64,000 nt of DNA from Acidobacteriota bacterium (GCA_003388555.1 QQVD01000006.1:1-64000); one strand, 5' to 3'. Positions 41,326 to 50,503 are shown, counted from the first letter of the stretch. The notes: generated by a model from the letters alone, not told the origin. Numbers and translations are program-made.

Positions 41326-43617
41326 CTACGGAGCGGGCGCGGCGAGCACGTCGAACTCGACCCCCGCCGCCCCCTGCAGCCCGCCGCCGTCGAACCAGGA
41401 GATCAGCAGCCGGTAGGACCCGGGGGCGAGATCGGCGGTCTCCAGGCTGGTGGCGACGACCACGGAACCGTCGCTCTCGTCGCGGCGCGAGGCACCGCTC
41501 CACAGGTCGAGCGCCGTGGCCAGCTCCCGGTCGTCCTCCGAGCGCAGCTCGGTGACCAGTCGCACCTGGTTGGGATCGACGCCGTAGAAGCGCAGCACCA
41601 GCAACCCCTCTTCGCCACGGACGAACCGTCGACGAACCGCGGGCAGCAACAGCTCGTCGGCGACGCGCAGCGGGCTGCCGACCGCGGTGTGGGCCTCGGT
41701 GTCTCCCTCCCGCGCCAGGATCCCGCGGCCACGTGGCGCCACCAGGTAGGCCACCAGGCTTCCGACCTCGGCCTGGTGCGTCGTCATCGCCGGCACGATG
41801 CGGGTGGTGTGGAAGGTGGCGCCACCACGAGCCTCGCGCAGCCGCACCCGCACCTCGTGCTCGCCGGAACCCACTTCGAGATCGCCGAGGAATCGCAGTC
41901 CGTCGCGCAGTCGGGCGCGATCGCTCTCCTGGCGCAGCTCGATCCGCTCGCGCAGCAGGTCGACCACGGCGCCCGGCTGGTAGCGGCTGACCCGGCCGTC
42001 CGCCGCCGAAGCCATGATCTCGAGCGCGAACCGGCGATCGAGCGCGCCCGCGGGCAGAGCACCGAGCAGCGCCTCGCCGTCGACCTCCAGCATCAGGGTG
42101 ACGCGGCGGCGCCCGCGGTCGCCTGTTCCACCAGCCGATTCCGATTCGTCGGCGCGCGGCGTGCCCGGTGCGATGGGCGTCGTGAGCAGCGTCACGCGGG
42201 CCGGGAAGTCCGCACGGTCGTCGGCGCGCAGGCCCCGTTCGAAGTCCTCCAGGCGTCGCTCCAGTCGACTCTTGTCGGCGTTCGGTCGTGGCGCCGAGTA
42301 GCCCAGCGAACCGTGCACCACGGCGCCGTCCGGTACGCCGCGCAGGCGCACCTCGACCGGTCGGAACCGGCCGTCGGCGACCAGCTCGGGAGTACGGAAC
42401 GCCAGTCGATAGGAGACGCTGGTGCGTTCCACCAGCCGCTGCGTCGCCACCTCGAGATGCCCGTAGTCGTCGAACAGCTCGCCCCCCGTCTCGTCGGCGA
42501 GGTAGAAGAGGGAGCCGGCGCTCCCCTCGCCGACTCCCATCACATCGAAGGCGTTCAGTACCCAGCCGGAGCGCACCAGCGCCGCCACCATCGAGACGTA
42601 GGTGTCGAGCAAGCCCGATCCGAGCAGTGGCGCCTGCACCGCTGATTCGAAGTCCGGGATGCCGGCCGCGAAGTACATCAGGTACTTGTCACCCGGGACG
42701 CCGCTGAGCAGAACAGCGAGCTCCTCGACGTAGCGGCCGAGCCGACGGCGCCCCGAGAGCTGGGAGAACCCCTCGAGCTCCGCCGCGATGGCCAGCGGGT
42801 CGCCGGAACCCGAGTCGATGGCGCCGAGCGCAGGATTCGATCCGCCCAGGCTGGTGGTCAGCGTCGGATCGGCGAGCGTCCCGGAGATCTCGCCGCTGGC
42901 GAAGGTGAGCGCCGCCGCCGGACCGACCGCCGCGGCGAGCTCGCGCAGGCCTTCACCGGGGAGCCTGCGCAGACGCTCGCGTGCCTCGGCGACACGGCGC
43001 GCTCTGCCGGAGGTCATCGCCGCCACCAGGTCGAGGCCGGCGGCCACACGCTCGCGGTCGAGGGTCAGCGGCACCAGCAGGCTCGATCCACCGCCGCCGA
43101 GCACGGCGACCCCGACGCGATCGCCGGGATGCAGCTGCGTCTCGACCATCGAGCGCATCGAGTCGACGGCGAGGCGGAGGCGATTGGCGGGGGACTGCGC
43201 GAGGTCGAACAGCGCCAGGAAGCTGCGCTCTCCGAGGGGCGGCGGTTGGCTCTCCGTTGCCGCGCCGGACGATCGCCGACGGCCGTCCTGCACGGCCTCG
43301 GTGCGCCGCAGGTCGACCCGCTCGATGCCGAGGATCGGCAGCTTCCGATCGTCCTGCCAGATCTCGAAGTTCTCGGCCTCGAGGCCGGCGAGCGGCTCCC
43401 CGCGCAGCAGGACCCGTACCGGCAGCACGACCTCGAGGACGGTGATCTCGTCGCTGAAACGGTCGCTCGCCCGCTCCGGCTCCATCGGTCGCGCCGCATC
43501 GTAGACGGCGCTGCTCGGCTGGGCGGCGGCGGCGGTGACGTGCACCGCCAGCAGCACCGCCGCGATCGCGACCCGCCGGGTCGTCGCGTCGATCCGCCAG
43601 CGTCCGCAGAGCCTCAT
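41326..43617 (-). CDS. Exported VWFA-related acidobacterial domain protein
   Basis: A 763-residue exported protein. The signal segment is VAIAAVLLAVHVTAAAAQ. Residues of about 55-330 match the VWFA-related acidobacterial domain (TIGR03436-like): TVLEVVLPVRVLLRGEPLAG, LEAENFEIWQDDRKLPILGI, SFLALFDLAQSPANRLRLAV and GDRVGVAVLGGGGSSLLVPL. The metal-ion site reads DLAQS rather than the classical DxSxS, so it may be degenerate. The C-terminal half has beta-rich segments (YRLAFRTPELVADGRFRPVE, YRLLISWFDGGGLQGAAGVE). Domain family members are secreted and of unknown function, probably protein-protein interaction. The ATG at 43617 gives a normal signal peptide; the much longer frame upstream runs antisense over pilT and was rejected. 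Confidence 0.85.
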   Translation of the reverse strand: MRLCGRWRIDATTRRVAIAAVLLAVHVTAAAAQPSSAVYDAARPMEPERASDRFSDEITVLEVVLPVRVLLRGEPLAGLEAENFEIWQDDRKLPILGIERVDLRRTEAVQDGRRRSSGAATESQPPPLGERSFLALFDLAQSPANRLRLAVDSMRSMVETQLHPGDRVGVAVLGGGGSSLLVPLTLDRERVAAGLDLVAAMTSGRARRVAEARERLRRLPGEGLRELAAAVGPAAALTFASGEISGTLADPTLTTSLGGSNPALGAIDSGSGDPLAIAAELEGFSQLSGRRRLGRYVEELAVLLSGVPGDKYLMYFAAGIPDFESAVQAPLLGSGLLDTYVSMVAALVRSGWVLNAFDVMGVGEGSAGSLFYLADETGGELFDDYGHLEVATQRLVERTSVSYRLAFRTPELVADGRFRPVEVRLRGVPDGAVVHGSLGYSAPRPNADKSRLERRLEDFERGLRADDRADFPARVTLLTTPIAPGTPRADESESAGGTGDRGRRRVTLMLEVDGEALLGALPAGALDRRFALEIMASAADGRVSRYQPGAVVDLLRERIELRQESDRARLRDGLRFLGDLEVGSGEHEVRVRLREARGGATFHTTRIVPAMTTHQAEVGSLVAYLVAPRGRGILAREGDTEAHTAVGSPLRVADELLLPAVRRRFVRGEEGLLVLRFYGVDPNQVRLVTELRSEDDRELATALDLWSGASRRDESDGSVVVATSLETADLAPGSYRLLISWFDGGGLQGAAGVEFDVLAAPAP

Positions 43618-43700
43618 GCATCGATCTTCGCAGATCGCCGCGCGAAGGTTCTGAAGCCGCGCAGTCCGCTGCGCGCTGACACGCAAGCGCTCGACAGCGA

Positions 43701-44819
43701 TCAGCCCGGCAGCCCGAACTCCTGTTCGAAGCGCGCCTTGTCGCGCATCTTGCGGTAGGCGTCGCGGGGGTCGGCACGGCGTGCCCTCACCAGCTCGAGG
43801 ATCGCGTCGTCCATGGTCTGCATGCCGCGCGCCTTGCCGCCCTGGAGGATCGACTGCACCATGCCCTGGTTGCCCTCGCGCAGCGCGTTCTCGAGACCGG
43901 GAGCGCGCAGCAGGATCTCCAGCGCGGCGACGCGCCCGGCGCCGTCCGGCCGGCGCAGCAGCACCTGCGACACGATCGCGCGCACCGAGGCGGCGAAGCT
44001 GGTGCGCACCTGGCTCTGCTCCTCGGCCGGAAAGCCCTCGACGACGCGGTCGATGGTCTTGGCCGCCGAGTTCGTGTGCAGGGTGCCGAAGACCAGGGCC
44101 CCCATCTCGGCGGCGGTCAGCGCCGCCTTGATCGTCTCGAGATCGCGCATCTCGCCGACCAGGAGGACGTCGGCGTCCTGGCGCACCGCGCCGCGGATCG
44201 CCGCCGCGAAATCGCAGGTGTCGGAGCCCACCTCGCGGTGCGAGATCAGCGACCGGCGCGGCTGATGCACGAACTCGACCGGGTCCTCGATGGTGACGAT
44301 GTGCCGCTGCTGCTCCCGGTTCATGCGGTCGAGGATCGATGCCATGGTCGTCGACTTGCCGCTGCCGGTCGGGCCGGTGACCAGCACCAGGCCCTCCTCC
44401 GCTCCGGCCAGCTCGGCGACGACTGCCGGCAGGCCGAGGTCCTCGAGCGGCACGATCTCCTCCGGGATGACCCGGAAGACCGCCGAGGGCCCGTTCTGCT
44501 GGCGTAGGTAGTTGGCGCGGAAACGGGCCACGCCGGGCAGCTCGCAGGCGAAGTCGAGGTCGCCGTCGTTCTCGAACTCCTGCCACTGCTCGGGCGTCGC
44601 GACCTCACGCAGCCACTCGGCGAGCCGGTCGCCCGAGAGAGGCTGCCACCCCGGCAGCTCCTGGATCTCGCCGTGCACCCGCTGGCGCGGCACCAGTCCG
44701 GAGACCAGGTGCAGGTCCGAGCCGCCGTTCTCGCACAGGGCGCGAAAGACCCGGTCCAGCTGCCTGGGCGAACGGCCGGTGGACGGCAACGCTGACGGCG
44801 CTCCGGTCGAGGCGCTCAC
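43701..44819 (-). CDS. pilT: PilT-type twitching motility ATPase
   Basis: A 372-residue hexameric ATPase that powers retraction of type IV pili. Walker A is GPTGSGKST at 149-157. The Asp box is HIVTIEDPVEFVH, Walker B is DVLLVGEMRDLET, and the His box is FGTLHTNSAAKTIDR. The N-terminal domain begins LDRVFRALCENGGSDLHLVS. The C-terminus has the family MQTMDDAILELVRARRADPRDAYR helix. PilT and PilU cannot be told apart with certainty. The GTG start overlaps by 4 bases the stop of a second, longer PilT-like gene upstream, so both ATPases are made from one mRNA. No pilin or assembly genes are in the window. Confidence 0.93.
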   Translation of the reverse strand: MSASTGAPSALPSTGRSPRQLDRVFRALCENGGSDLHLVSGLVPRQRVHGEIQELPGWQPLSGDRLAEWLREVATPEQWQEFENDGDLDFACELPGVARFRANYLRQQNGPSAVFRVIPEEIVPLEDLGLPAVVAELAGAEEGLVLVTGPTGSGKSTTMASILDRMNREQQRHIVTIEDPVEFVHQPRRSLISHREVGSDTCDFAAAIRGAVRQDADVLLVGEMRDLETIKAALTAAEMGALVFGTLHTNSAAKTIDRVVEGFPAEEQSQVRTSFAASVRAIVSQVLLRRPDGAGRVAALEILLRAPGLENALREGNQGMVQSILQGGKARGMQTMDDAILELVRARRADPRDAYRKMRDKARFEQEFGLPG

Positions 44820-46366
44820 GCCGCTGCTCCTTCTTCACCCGGCGCCCGGCGTGCCGCCGGCGCCCCGCCCTTCGGCAGGGCGCCGAAGCGCGCCGCCTCG
44901 CGGGCATCGATCACGCCCCGGGAGTGCAGCTGCGCCGCCGAGACGTCGAGCAGCCGCATGCCCTCGGCGGCGCCGGTCTGCATCTGCGAGCGGATCTGCT
45001 GCAGCTTGCCGTCGCGCATGAGGTGGGAGATGGCGCGGGTCACTACCAGGGTCTCGAGCACCGGCACCAGCCCGCTGCCGTCGGCCCGCCGCGCCAGCCG
45101 CTGCGAGATCACCGCCCGCAGCGACTCGGCGAGCTGGGTGCGCACCTGTTCCTGTCGCGCCGGAGGGAAGGCGCCGAGGATGCGGTGTACGGTGCCGACG
45201 GCGCTGGCGGTGTGCAGGGTGGCGAGCACCAGGTGACCGGTCTCGGCCGCTGACAGGGCCAGCTCCACCGATTCCGGATCGCGCAGCTCGGCGAGCGCGA
45301 TGACATCGGGATCCTCGCGTAGGGCGGCGCGCAGGATACGCGAGTAGCTGCGCGAGTGCACTCCGACCTCGCGCTGGTTCACCACGCAGCGCTTGGGCCG
45401 ATGCACGAACTCGATCGGATCCTCGGCGGTGATGATGTGCTCGCAGCGCTCCTCGTTGATCAGATCGAGGAGAGCGGCCAGCGTCGAAGTCTTGCCGCAG
45501 CCCATCGGCCCGGTGATCAGCACCAACCCCTGCGGGTGGTTGGCGAGGCGCGCCAGATCGAGCGGCAGGCCGAGCGACTCGAGCGTCGGAGGGGTGGCGG
45601 GAATCAACCGGGCGACGACGTCGATGCCGCCGCGCTGGCGGTAGACGTTGACCCGCAGCCGCGGCGTGGCGCCAGCCGGATCGCCGACGTCGGAGGGCAG
45701 CGGCACCGCGAGGTCGACCTGGCCGCTGTCGCGCAGCACCTCCTTCTCGGCCGGCTCGAGCAGCGCCTCGACCAGGGCAGCGATGCGGTCGGCACCCAGC
45801 GGCTCGTCGGAGAGCGCCTCGAAGCGTCCGAGGATGCGTGCCGTCGGTGGCCGCCCGACGTGCAGGTGCAGGTCGCTGGCTCGGCGCACCAGCGCCTCGC
45901 TCGCCCAGCGCCGCAGGTCGTCGGCCTGTGCGACCGATCGCCCGGACCGGTGAGCCGGTGGCGCAGGCGAGACTGTCGGAACCAAACCCGCAACCGAGGG
46001 CACGTCGGGAGGCGACCCGTCGGCCGCTGGCGGCGGAGTCAGAGCGTCGAGGCTCGGCAGCGTCGCCGCTTCCAGCCGCGGCAGGGGCAGCGGATCCTGG
46101 CGCTCACGGTCGGCGGGCGGCTGGGGCACCGGGTCGGCGCGCCGGTCCGCCTGCGCCGCGAGCAGCGCCTCGAGCTCCGGTCGCTGCATCCAGCCCTGCT
46201 CGACGAGGATCTCGCCGAGCTTGCGCGAACGCCCGGCCGCGGCCTCGCGTGCCTGCAGCTGTGCGGCCTGGGTCAGCTGTTCGAGCGTCACCAGCCCGAA
46301 CTGCACCGCCATGCGGCCGAAGAGGGAGTCCTGCGGGGCGGCGCCCGTGGGGAGATTCGCGTCCAT
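44816..46366 (-). CDS. PilT-like ATPase with N-terminal MshEN/T2SSE-N-like domain
   Basis: A 516-residue paralogue of the downstream PilT. Residues of about 10-75 resemble the N-terminal domain of GspE/PilB/MshE (FGRMAVQFGLVTLEQLTQAA, KLGEILVEQGWMQRPELEAL), which in MshE binds cyclic di-GMP. A Pro-rich linker (LPSLDALTPPPAADGSPPDV) joins it to a PilT core: SDLHLHVGRPPTARI, Walker A GPMGCGKT, Asp box HIITAEDPIEFVHRPKRCVV, Walker B VIALAELRDPESVE with Ala replacing Gly, and the His box LATLHTASAVGTVHR. It is therefore a retraction-type motor with an extension-motor sensor domain. The ATG at 46366 has TAACGT 7 bases upstream and no ribosome-binding site. Confidence 0.85.
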   Translation of the reverse strand: MDANLPTGAAPQDSLFGRMAVQFGLVTLEQLTQAAQLQAREAAAGRSRKLGEILVEQGWMQRPELEALLAAQADRRADPVPQPPADRERQDPLPLPRLEAATLPSLDALTPPPAADGSPPDVPSVAGLVPTVSPAPPAHRSGRSVAQADDLRRWASEALVRRASDLHLHVGRPPTARILGRFEALSDEPLGADRIAALVEALLEPAEKEVLRDSGQVDLAVPLPSDVGDPAGATPRLRVNVYRQRGGIDVVARLIPATPPTLESLGLPLDLARLANHPQGLVLITGPMGCGKTSTLAALLDLINEERCEHIITAEDPIEFVHRPKRCVVNQREVGVHSRSYSRILRAALREDPDVIALAELRDPESVELALSAAETGHLVLATLHTASAVGTVHRILGAFPPARQEQVRTQLAESLRAVISQRLARRADGSGLVPVLETLVVTRAISHLMRDGKLQQIRSQMQTGAAEGMRLLDVSAAQLHSRGVIDAREAARFGALPKGGAPAARRAPGEEGAAA

Positions 46367-46373
46367 CGGCGTG

Positions 46374-46379
46374 ACGTTA
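46374..46379 (-). promoter_or_regulatory. Putative -10 box (TAACGT) for the pil ATPase operon
   Basis: On the minus strand TAACGT is followed by seven bases and the ATG of the first PilT-like gene. No ribosome-binding site is present and no -35 box is clear. Confidence 0.4.
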
Positions 46380-46468
46380 GCCGGCGGCCTCGGCCGGCGC
46401 CGTAGGCGGGGAGCGTCCGCCGCTGTAGGACGATCGCTGATCGCGCTCCGCTCGCCGAGAGCAGGATC

Positions 46469-47302
46469 TCAGAGGCGCTCGAGCCGCTGCACCACCAGCG
46501 GCAGCAGCTCCTCGGCAGCGGCGGCGATCGGCTCGACGACGCGGTACGGCGGCCGCGCCGCGCCGGGGTCGATCGACAGCGCTGGAGTCCGCCGCATGGT
46601 GCAGTGCTGGGCGATCAGGTCGGTGACGCCGACCGAGAAGGAGGTGCCGACGAAGAGCACCAGCGCGGCGCTGGCGGCGGCCTGCTGGGTGCGATCCCAC
46701 TGGTAGTCGAGGTGCTCGCCGTAGTACTCGTCGAACCAGAGCACGTGCGGGCGCAGCACGTCGCCGCAGCTGGCGCAGCGAGGCAGCGTGTCGCGACCCG
46801 GCGCCTCGAGGAAGGCGGCGATCGCCTCGGTCGGGCGCGGCAGCTTGCCGGTCGGCGCTCCGTTGCTGCAGCCGTCGCGGGCGCAACGCACGAAGCGGCT
46901 GCAACCGTGTACCTCGACCAGTCTCTCGGAGCCAGCCTCGCGGTGCAGGCCATCGACGTTCTGCGTCACCAGCAGGTAGTCGCGATCCTGGGTGTCGTAC
47001 CAGCGCTCGAGCTCGGCCAGGGCATGGTGCGACGGGTTCGGGCGCGCGTCGCGCACGATCGGGAAGCGCTCGGCGTACCAGCCCCAACTCTCGACCGGGA
47101 AGCGACGGAAGTAGGCGTAGGTCCCTTTCTCCATCACGTCGTTCTTCCACACCGCGCCGGGGTCGGTGCCGCGGAAGGTCGGGATGCCGCTGGCCAGCGA
47201 CACGCCAGCGCCGGTGACCACCAGCAGAGGACCTGGTTCGGCCACCAGGCGCTCGGCGAGCTCCTCGGCCAGCCGGTGGAGGTCGCGGTCCTCGCCGCTC
47301 AT
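46469..47302 (-). CDS. SIR2-family NAD-dependent protein deacylase
   Basis: A 277-residue sirtuin. The NAD site shows TGAGVSLASGIPTFRG at 30-45 and TQNVDGLHREAG at 113-124, with the catalytic His132 in VHG. A zinc-type Cys set is seen (C140, C145, then CASC near 175). FVGTSFSVGV and the final VVEPIAAAAEELLPLVVQRL complete the fold. The enzyme removes acyl groups from lysines using NAD. Its ATG overlaps by 4 bases the stop of an AMP-forming acyl-CoA ligase gene, a class of enzymes whose catalytic C-terminal Lys is the classical CobB target, so the ligase is a plausible substrate. Whether it is a deacetylase or a desuccinylase is not decided by the motifs I can see. Confidence 0.9.
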   Translation of the reverse strand: MSGEDRDLHRLAEELAERLVAEPGPLLVVTGAGVSLASGIPTFRGTDPGAVWKNDVMEKGTYAYFRRFPVESWGWYAERFPIVRDARPNPSHHALAELERWYDTQDRDYLLVTQNVDGLHREAGSERLVEVHGCSRFVRCARDGCSNGAPTGKLPRPTEAIAAFLEAPGRDTLPRCASCGDVLRPHVLWFDEYYGEHLDYQWDRTQQAAASAALVLFVGTSFSVGVTDLIAQHCTMRRTPALSIDPGAARPPYRVVEPIAAAAEELLPLVVQRLERL

Positions 47303-49053
47303 CCGGCGACCCCGCCGCTGCGCGGGTCGCCGAGGCGCTGCAGGGCACGCTCGCGCAGCTCGGTCTTGAGCACCTTGCCGTTGGCGTTCAGCGGCAGCGC
47401 GTCTTCCGAGATCCACCAGTGCGCCGGCACCTTGTAGCGGGCCAGTCGCTCGTCGGCGAAGGAGCGCAGCTCCGCCTCGCCGGTCGCAGCGCCGCGGCGC
47501 AGCTGGATCCAGGCCGCGACCTCCTCGCCGAGCACACGGTGCGGCACGCCGAAGACCGCCGCACCGACCACGTCCGGGTGCTCGAAGAGGGCCGACTCGA
47601 CCTCGACGCAGTAGATGTTCTCGCCGCCGCGAATCAGCATGTCCTTGGCGCGGTCGGCGATGTAGAGGAATCCCTCCTCGTCGAGTCGCGCCAGGTCGCC
47701 GGTGTGCAGCCAGCCGTCGCGGAAGGTCTCGGCGGTGGCCTCCGGCTTGTTCCAGTAGCCGGCGATGACGTTGGCGCCGCGCACGCAGAGCTCGCCGATC
47801 GCGCCCTGCGGCGCCTCGGCACCACCCTCGTCGAGGATGCGCACCTCGCAGGCGGGCACCGGCACGCCGGCGCTGGTGGGTCGCGCCTGGTAGTCGGCGC
47901 CGGCGTTGACGCTGGTGATCGCCGAGGTCTCGGTGAGACCGTAGCCGTTCGAGGGGCTGGCGCCCGGGAACGCCTGCTCGATGCGGCGCACCAGCTCGGG
48001 CGCGGCGGGCGCGCCGCCGTAGGCGACACGCAGCACGCTGGAGCGGTCGTGGCGGTCGAAGTTCTCGGCCTCGAGCACCCGCCACACCAGCGTCGGCACG
48101 CCGCCGAAGCTGGTGATGCGCTCGCGCTCGATGATGCGCACCGTCTGCTCGGCGTCGAACTTGTGCACCAGCACCAGCTTGTGGCCGTTGGCGATCGCCG
48201 GCAGCATCGTCGAGTGGCAGCCGGTGACGTGGAAGAGGGGGACGTTGAGCAGCGTCGCCGGCTCGAGGTCGGGCGGCGGCACGACGCCGCTGCGCAGCTC
48301 CTGCCGGGCGCGCAGGAAGTTCGCCGTCGCCAGATTGGTGCAGATGTTGCGGTGCGTGCCCAGCGCTCCCTTCGGGAAGCCGGTGGTGCCCGAGGTGTAG
48401 AAGATCGTCGCCGGGTCCTCGGGTGCGAGCTCGACGTCGGGAAGGTCCAACGCCGGTTGCCTTCGCGCCTCCGCCGGCAGCTCCTCCTGCCAGCGGCCGA
48501 AGCCGGCCGAGAGCGGTGGACCACCGGCGCCGTCGCCGAGCCGTGCGACCAGGCCGCCGCGCAGCCGCGGCAGCTCCGCGACGTGCGGCGCCACCCGCTC
48601 CCAGCGCTCGTCGTCGCACAGCAGCACGCTGGCGCCCGAATCGGAGAGGCCGTAGTGCAGCTCGCGCCCGTTCCACCAGGCGTTCAGCGGCACCACGATG
48701 GCGCCGCTGGCGGCGGCGGCCCAGAAGCCGACGCACCACTCCGGGTAGTTGCGCATCGCCAGCGCGACCCGGTCGCCCTTGCGCACGCCGAGATCGTCCG
48801 TCAGGTGGCGCGCCAGGCGTGCGACGAGCCGGAAGTGCTCGTCGTAGGAGAGGCTCTCGCGCTCGTCGTCGCCGCGGTAGAAGACCAGGAAGGGGGCGTC
48901 GCCGTGGCCGCGGCTGTCGAGCAGCACCCGGCGCAGGCTCGCGGGCGCATGGCGCCACACCCGGGTCGGCACACCGCGGATGATCTCCGTGACCACCTCG
49001 TGCTCGGCTCCGGGCGCGGTCAGCCGCGCCGTCGCCTCGTGGATTCCAAGCAT
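47299..49053 (-). CDS. AMP-forming acyl-CoA synthetase/ligase
   Basis: A class I adenylate-forming enzyme of 584 residues. Key motifs are the P-loop TIFYTSGTTGFPKGALGTHR, NGYGLTETSAIT, the YWNKPEATAETFRDGWLHTGD block, and RAKDMLIRGGENIYCVEVE. The catalytic Lys lies in LPLNANGKVLKTELRE at the C-terminus. It should activate a fatty or other carboxylic acid as acyl-AMP and load it onto CoA; the chain length is unknown. The ATG at 49053 is preferred. A GTG at 49113 would add 20 residues, mostly QDS repeats coded by a 9-base tandem repeat. The sirtuin gene overlaps its stop by 4 bases, suggesting post-translational control of the active-site Lys. Confidence 0.88.
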   Translation of the reverse strand: MLGIHEATARLTAPGAEHEVVTEIIRGVPTRVWRHAPASLRRVLLDSRGHGDAPFLVFYRGDDERESLSYDEHFRLVARLARHLTDDLGVRKGDRVALAMRNYPEWCVGFWAAAASGAIVVPLNAWWNGRELHYGLSDSGASVLLCDDERWERVAPHVAELPRLRGGLVARLGDGAGGPPLSAGFGRWQEELPAEARRQPALDLPDVELAPEDPATIFYTSGTTGFPKGALGTHRNICTNLATANFLRARQELRSGVVPPPDLEPATLLNVPLFHVTGCHSTMLPAIANGHKLVLVHKFDAEQTVRIIERERITSFGGVPTLVWRVLEAENFDRHDRSSVLRVAYGGAPAAPELVRRIEQAFPGASPSNGYGLTETSAITSVNAGADYQARPTSAGVPVPACEVRILDEGGAEAPQGAIGELCVRGANVIAGYWNKPEATAETFRDGWLHTGDLARLDEEGFLYIADRAKDMLIRGGENIYCVEVESALFEHPDVVGAAVFGVPHRVLGEEVAAWIQLRRGAATGEAELRSFADERLARYKVPAHWWISEDALPLNANGKVLKTELRERALQRLGDPRSGGVAG

Positions 49054-49069
49054 CGACGGAAGAGGCTCC

Positions 49070-49105
49070 GAGTCCTGCGAGTCCTGCGAGTCCTGCGAGT
49101 CCTGG
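49070..49105. repeat. 9-bp tandem repeat (GAGTCCTGC), four copies
   Basis: Four units occupy 49070-49105, the last with one base changed. It lies just upstream of the chosen ligase start. If translation begins at the GTG at 49113, it encodes a (QDS)4 stretch. Copy-number change would stay in frame. Confidence 0.8.
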
Positions 49106-49231
49106 GCGAACACTCCCGACCGCGAGACTCGGCGCCTCGAGGCGCCCGGGACGGCTGGTGGGAGCGAGAGCGGCGATCCTCCCAGACGAAGCCACGACGA
49201 TCAAGCCGCGCGCCTCCCTGCTCCCAGTCTC

Positions 49232-50503
49232 TCAGGCCGCGCGCGCCGCCCGCTCGAGCGCCTGCTCGAGGTCCCCGACCAGGTCGGAGCGATCCTCGAC
49301 CCCGATGGCGAAGCGCAGCAGCCGTTCGTCGATGCCCGCATCGCGCCGGGCCTGGGGCGACATCGAGGCATGGGTCATCGTCGCGGGGTGCGAGACCAGC
49401 GACTCGACGCCGCCCAGCGACTCGGCGAGCGAGAAGCACTCCAGCGATTCGACGAAGGTGCGCACGGCCTCCTCGCCGCCGCGCAGGCGCGCCGCGACGA
49501 TGGCGCCGAAGCCCTGCTGCTGGCGGCGTGCGAGCTGGTGCTGCGGATGCTGCTCGAGGCCGGGGTAGATCGCCTCGGCGACCGCCGGATGGCGAGCGAG
49601 CAGCTCCGCCACCGCGCCGGCGTTCTCCTCGTGGGCCCGCCAGCGCAGCGGCAGGGTGCGCAGCCCGCGCAGGGTCATGTAGCTGTCGAACGGGGCGCCG
49701 GTGAGACCGAGGCAGTTGGCCCAGAAGCGCAGCTCCTCGCCGCCGGCGGCGCTCGCCGCCACCACCGCGCCGCCGACCACGTCGCTGTGCCCGTTGATCG
49801 ACTTGGTGGTCGAGTGCACCACCAGATCGGCGCCGAGCGCGATCGGCTGCTGCAGCAGCGGCGAGAGGAAGGTGTTGTCGACGACCACCAGGGCGCCCAC
49901 CTCGTGCGCCGCCTGCGCCGTGCGCTCGATGTCGACCACGCGCAGCAGCGGGTTGCTCGGCGTCTCGATCCACACCAGCCGCGGACAGCGGGCGCGGATC
50001 CAGCGCGGCAGGTCGTTCGCGGTCTGGTCGCGGAAGGCGACGCGGAAGTTGCCGCGCTCGGCCAACGTGGTGAACAGACGGTGGCTGCCGCCGTAGCAGT
50101 CGTGGGGCGCCAGCAGCAGGTCGCGCGGCCGCAGCAGCTGGCAGACCAGCGTGATCGCCGCCATGCCGGAGGCGGTGACCACCGCGTCGCGGCCGCCCTC
50201 GAGGTCGGCGAGCGCCGCCGCCAGCGCGTCGCGGGTGGGGTTGCCGCTGCGTGTGTAGTCGTACTGCCGAGGTCGGGCGAAGCCCTCGAAGGTGAAGTTC
50301 GACGAGAGCACCAGCGGCGGCATCACCGCGCCGTGCTGGCGATCGCTCTCGAGCGCCGCGCGTGCGGTACGAGTCGCGGGATGGCGGCGGCGGACCAGGC
50401 GCGCGGTGCCGACGGGGCGATCGCCGCGTTCACAGCCGTCGTCGTGCGTGCTGTCGAACTGATCGACGGTGTCGACGGTGTCGACGAGGGTTTCGGCGGA
50501 CAT
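49232..50503 (-). CDS. metB: Cystathionine gamma-synthase (PLP-dependent trans-sulfuration enzyme)
   Basis: A 423-residue enzyme of the Cys/Met metabolism PLP family, close in sequence to enterobacterial MetB (QYDYTRSGNPTRDALAAALA, LLAPHDCYGGSHRLF, TPSNPLLRVVDI, VVDNTFLSPLLQQPIALGAD, FSLAESLGGVESLVSHPATM). The PLP Lys is in VVHSTTKSINGHSDV. It joins an activated homoserine to cysteine to make cystathionine, in methionine synthesis; a lyase activity cannot be excluded. The N-terminus has an extra segment of about 55 residues with VDTVDTVD encoded by a 9-base repeat. The ATG at 50503 has AAAGGAG upstream. The leader holds a SAM-I riboswitch, so expression should fall when SAM is high. Confidence 0.93.
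   Translation of the reverse strand: MSAETLVDTVDTVDQFDSTHDDGCERGDRPVGTARLVRRRHPATRTARAALESDRQHGAVMPPLVLSSNFTFEGFARPRQYDYTRSGNPTRDALAAALADLEGGRDAVVTASGMAAITLVCQLLRPRDLLLAPHDCYGGSHRLFTTLAERGNFRVAFRDQTANDLPRWIRARCPRLVWIETPSNPLLRVVDIERTAQAAHEVGALVVVDNTFLSPLLQQPIALGADLVVHSTTKSINGHSDVVGGAVVAASAAGGEELRFWANCLGLTGAPFDSYMTLRGLRTLPLRWRAHEENAGAVAELLARHPAVAEAIYPGLEQHPQHQLARRQQQGFGAIVAARLRGGEEAVRTFVESLECFSLAESLGGVESLVSHPATMTHASMSPQARRDAGIDERLLRFAIGVEDRSDLVGDLEQALERAARAA
50463..50487. repeat. 9-bp repeat (TCGACGGTG) inside the metB N-terminus
   Basis: Two full units and a partial third (50463-50487) encode VDTVDTVD near residue 10 of MetB. The unit is close to the GTGTCGACC unit of the module 1 kinase at 7515-7541. 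Confidence 0.7.
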
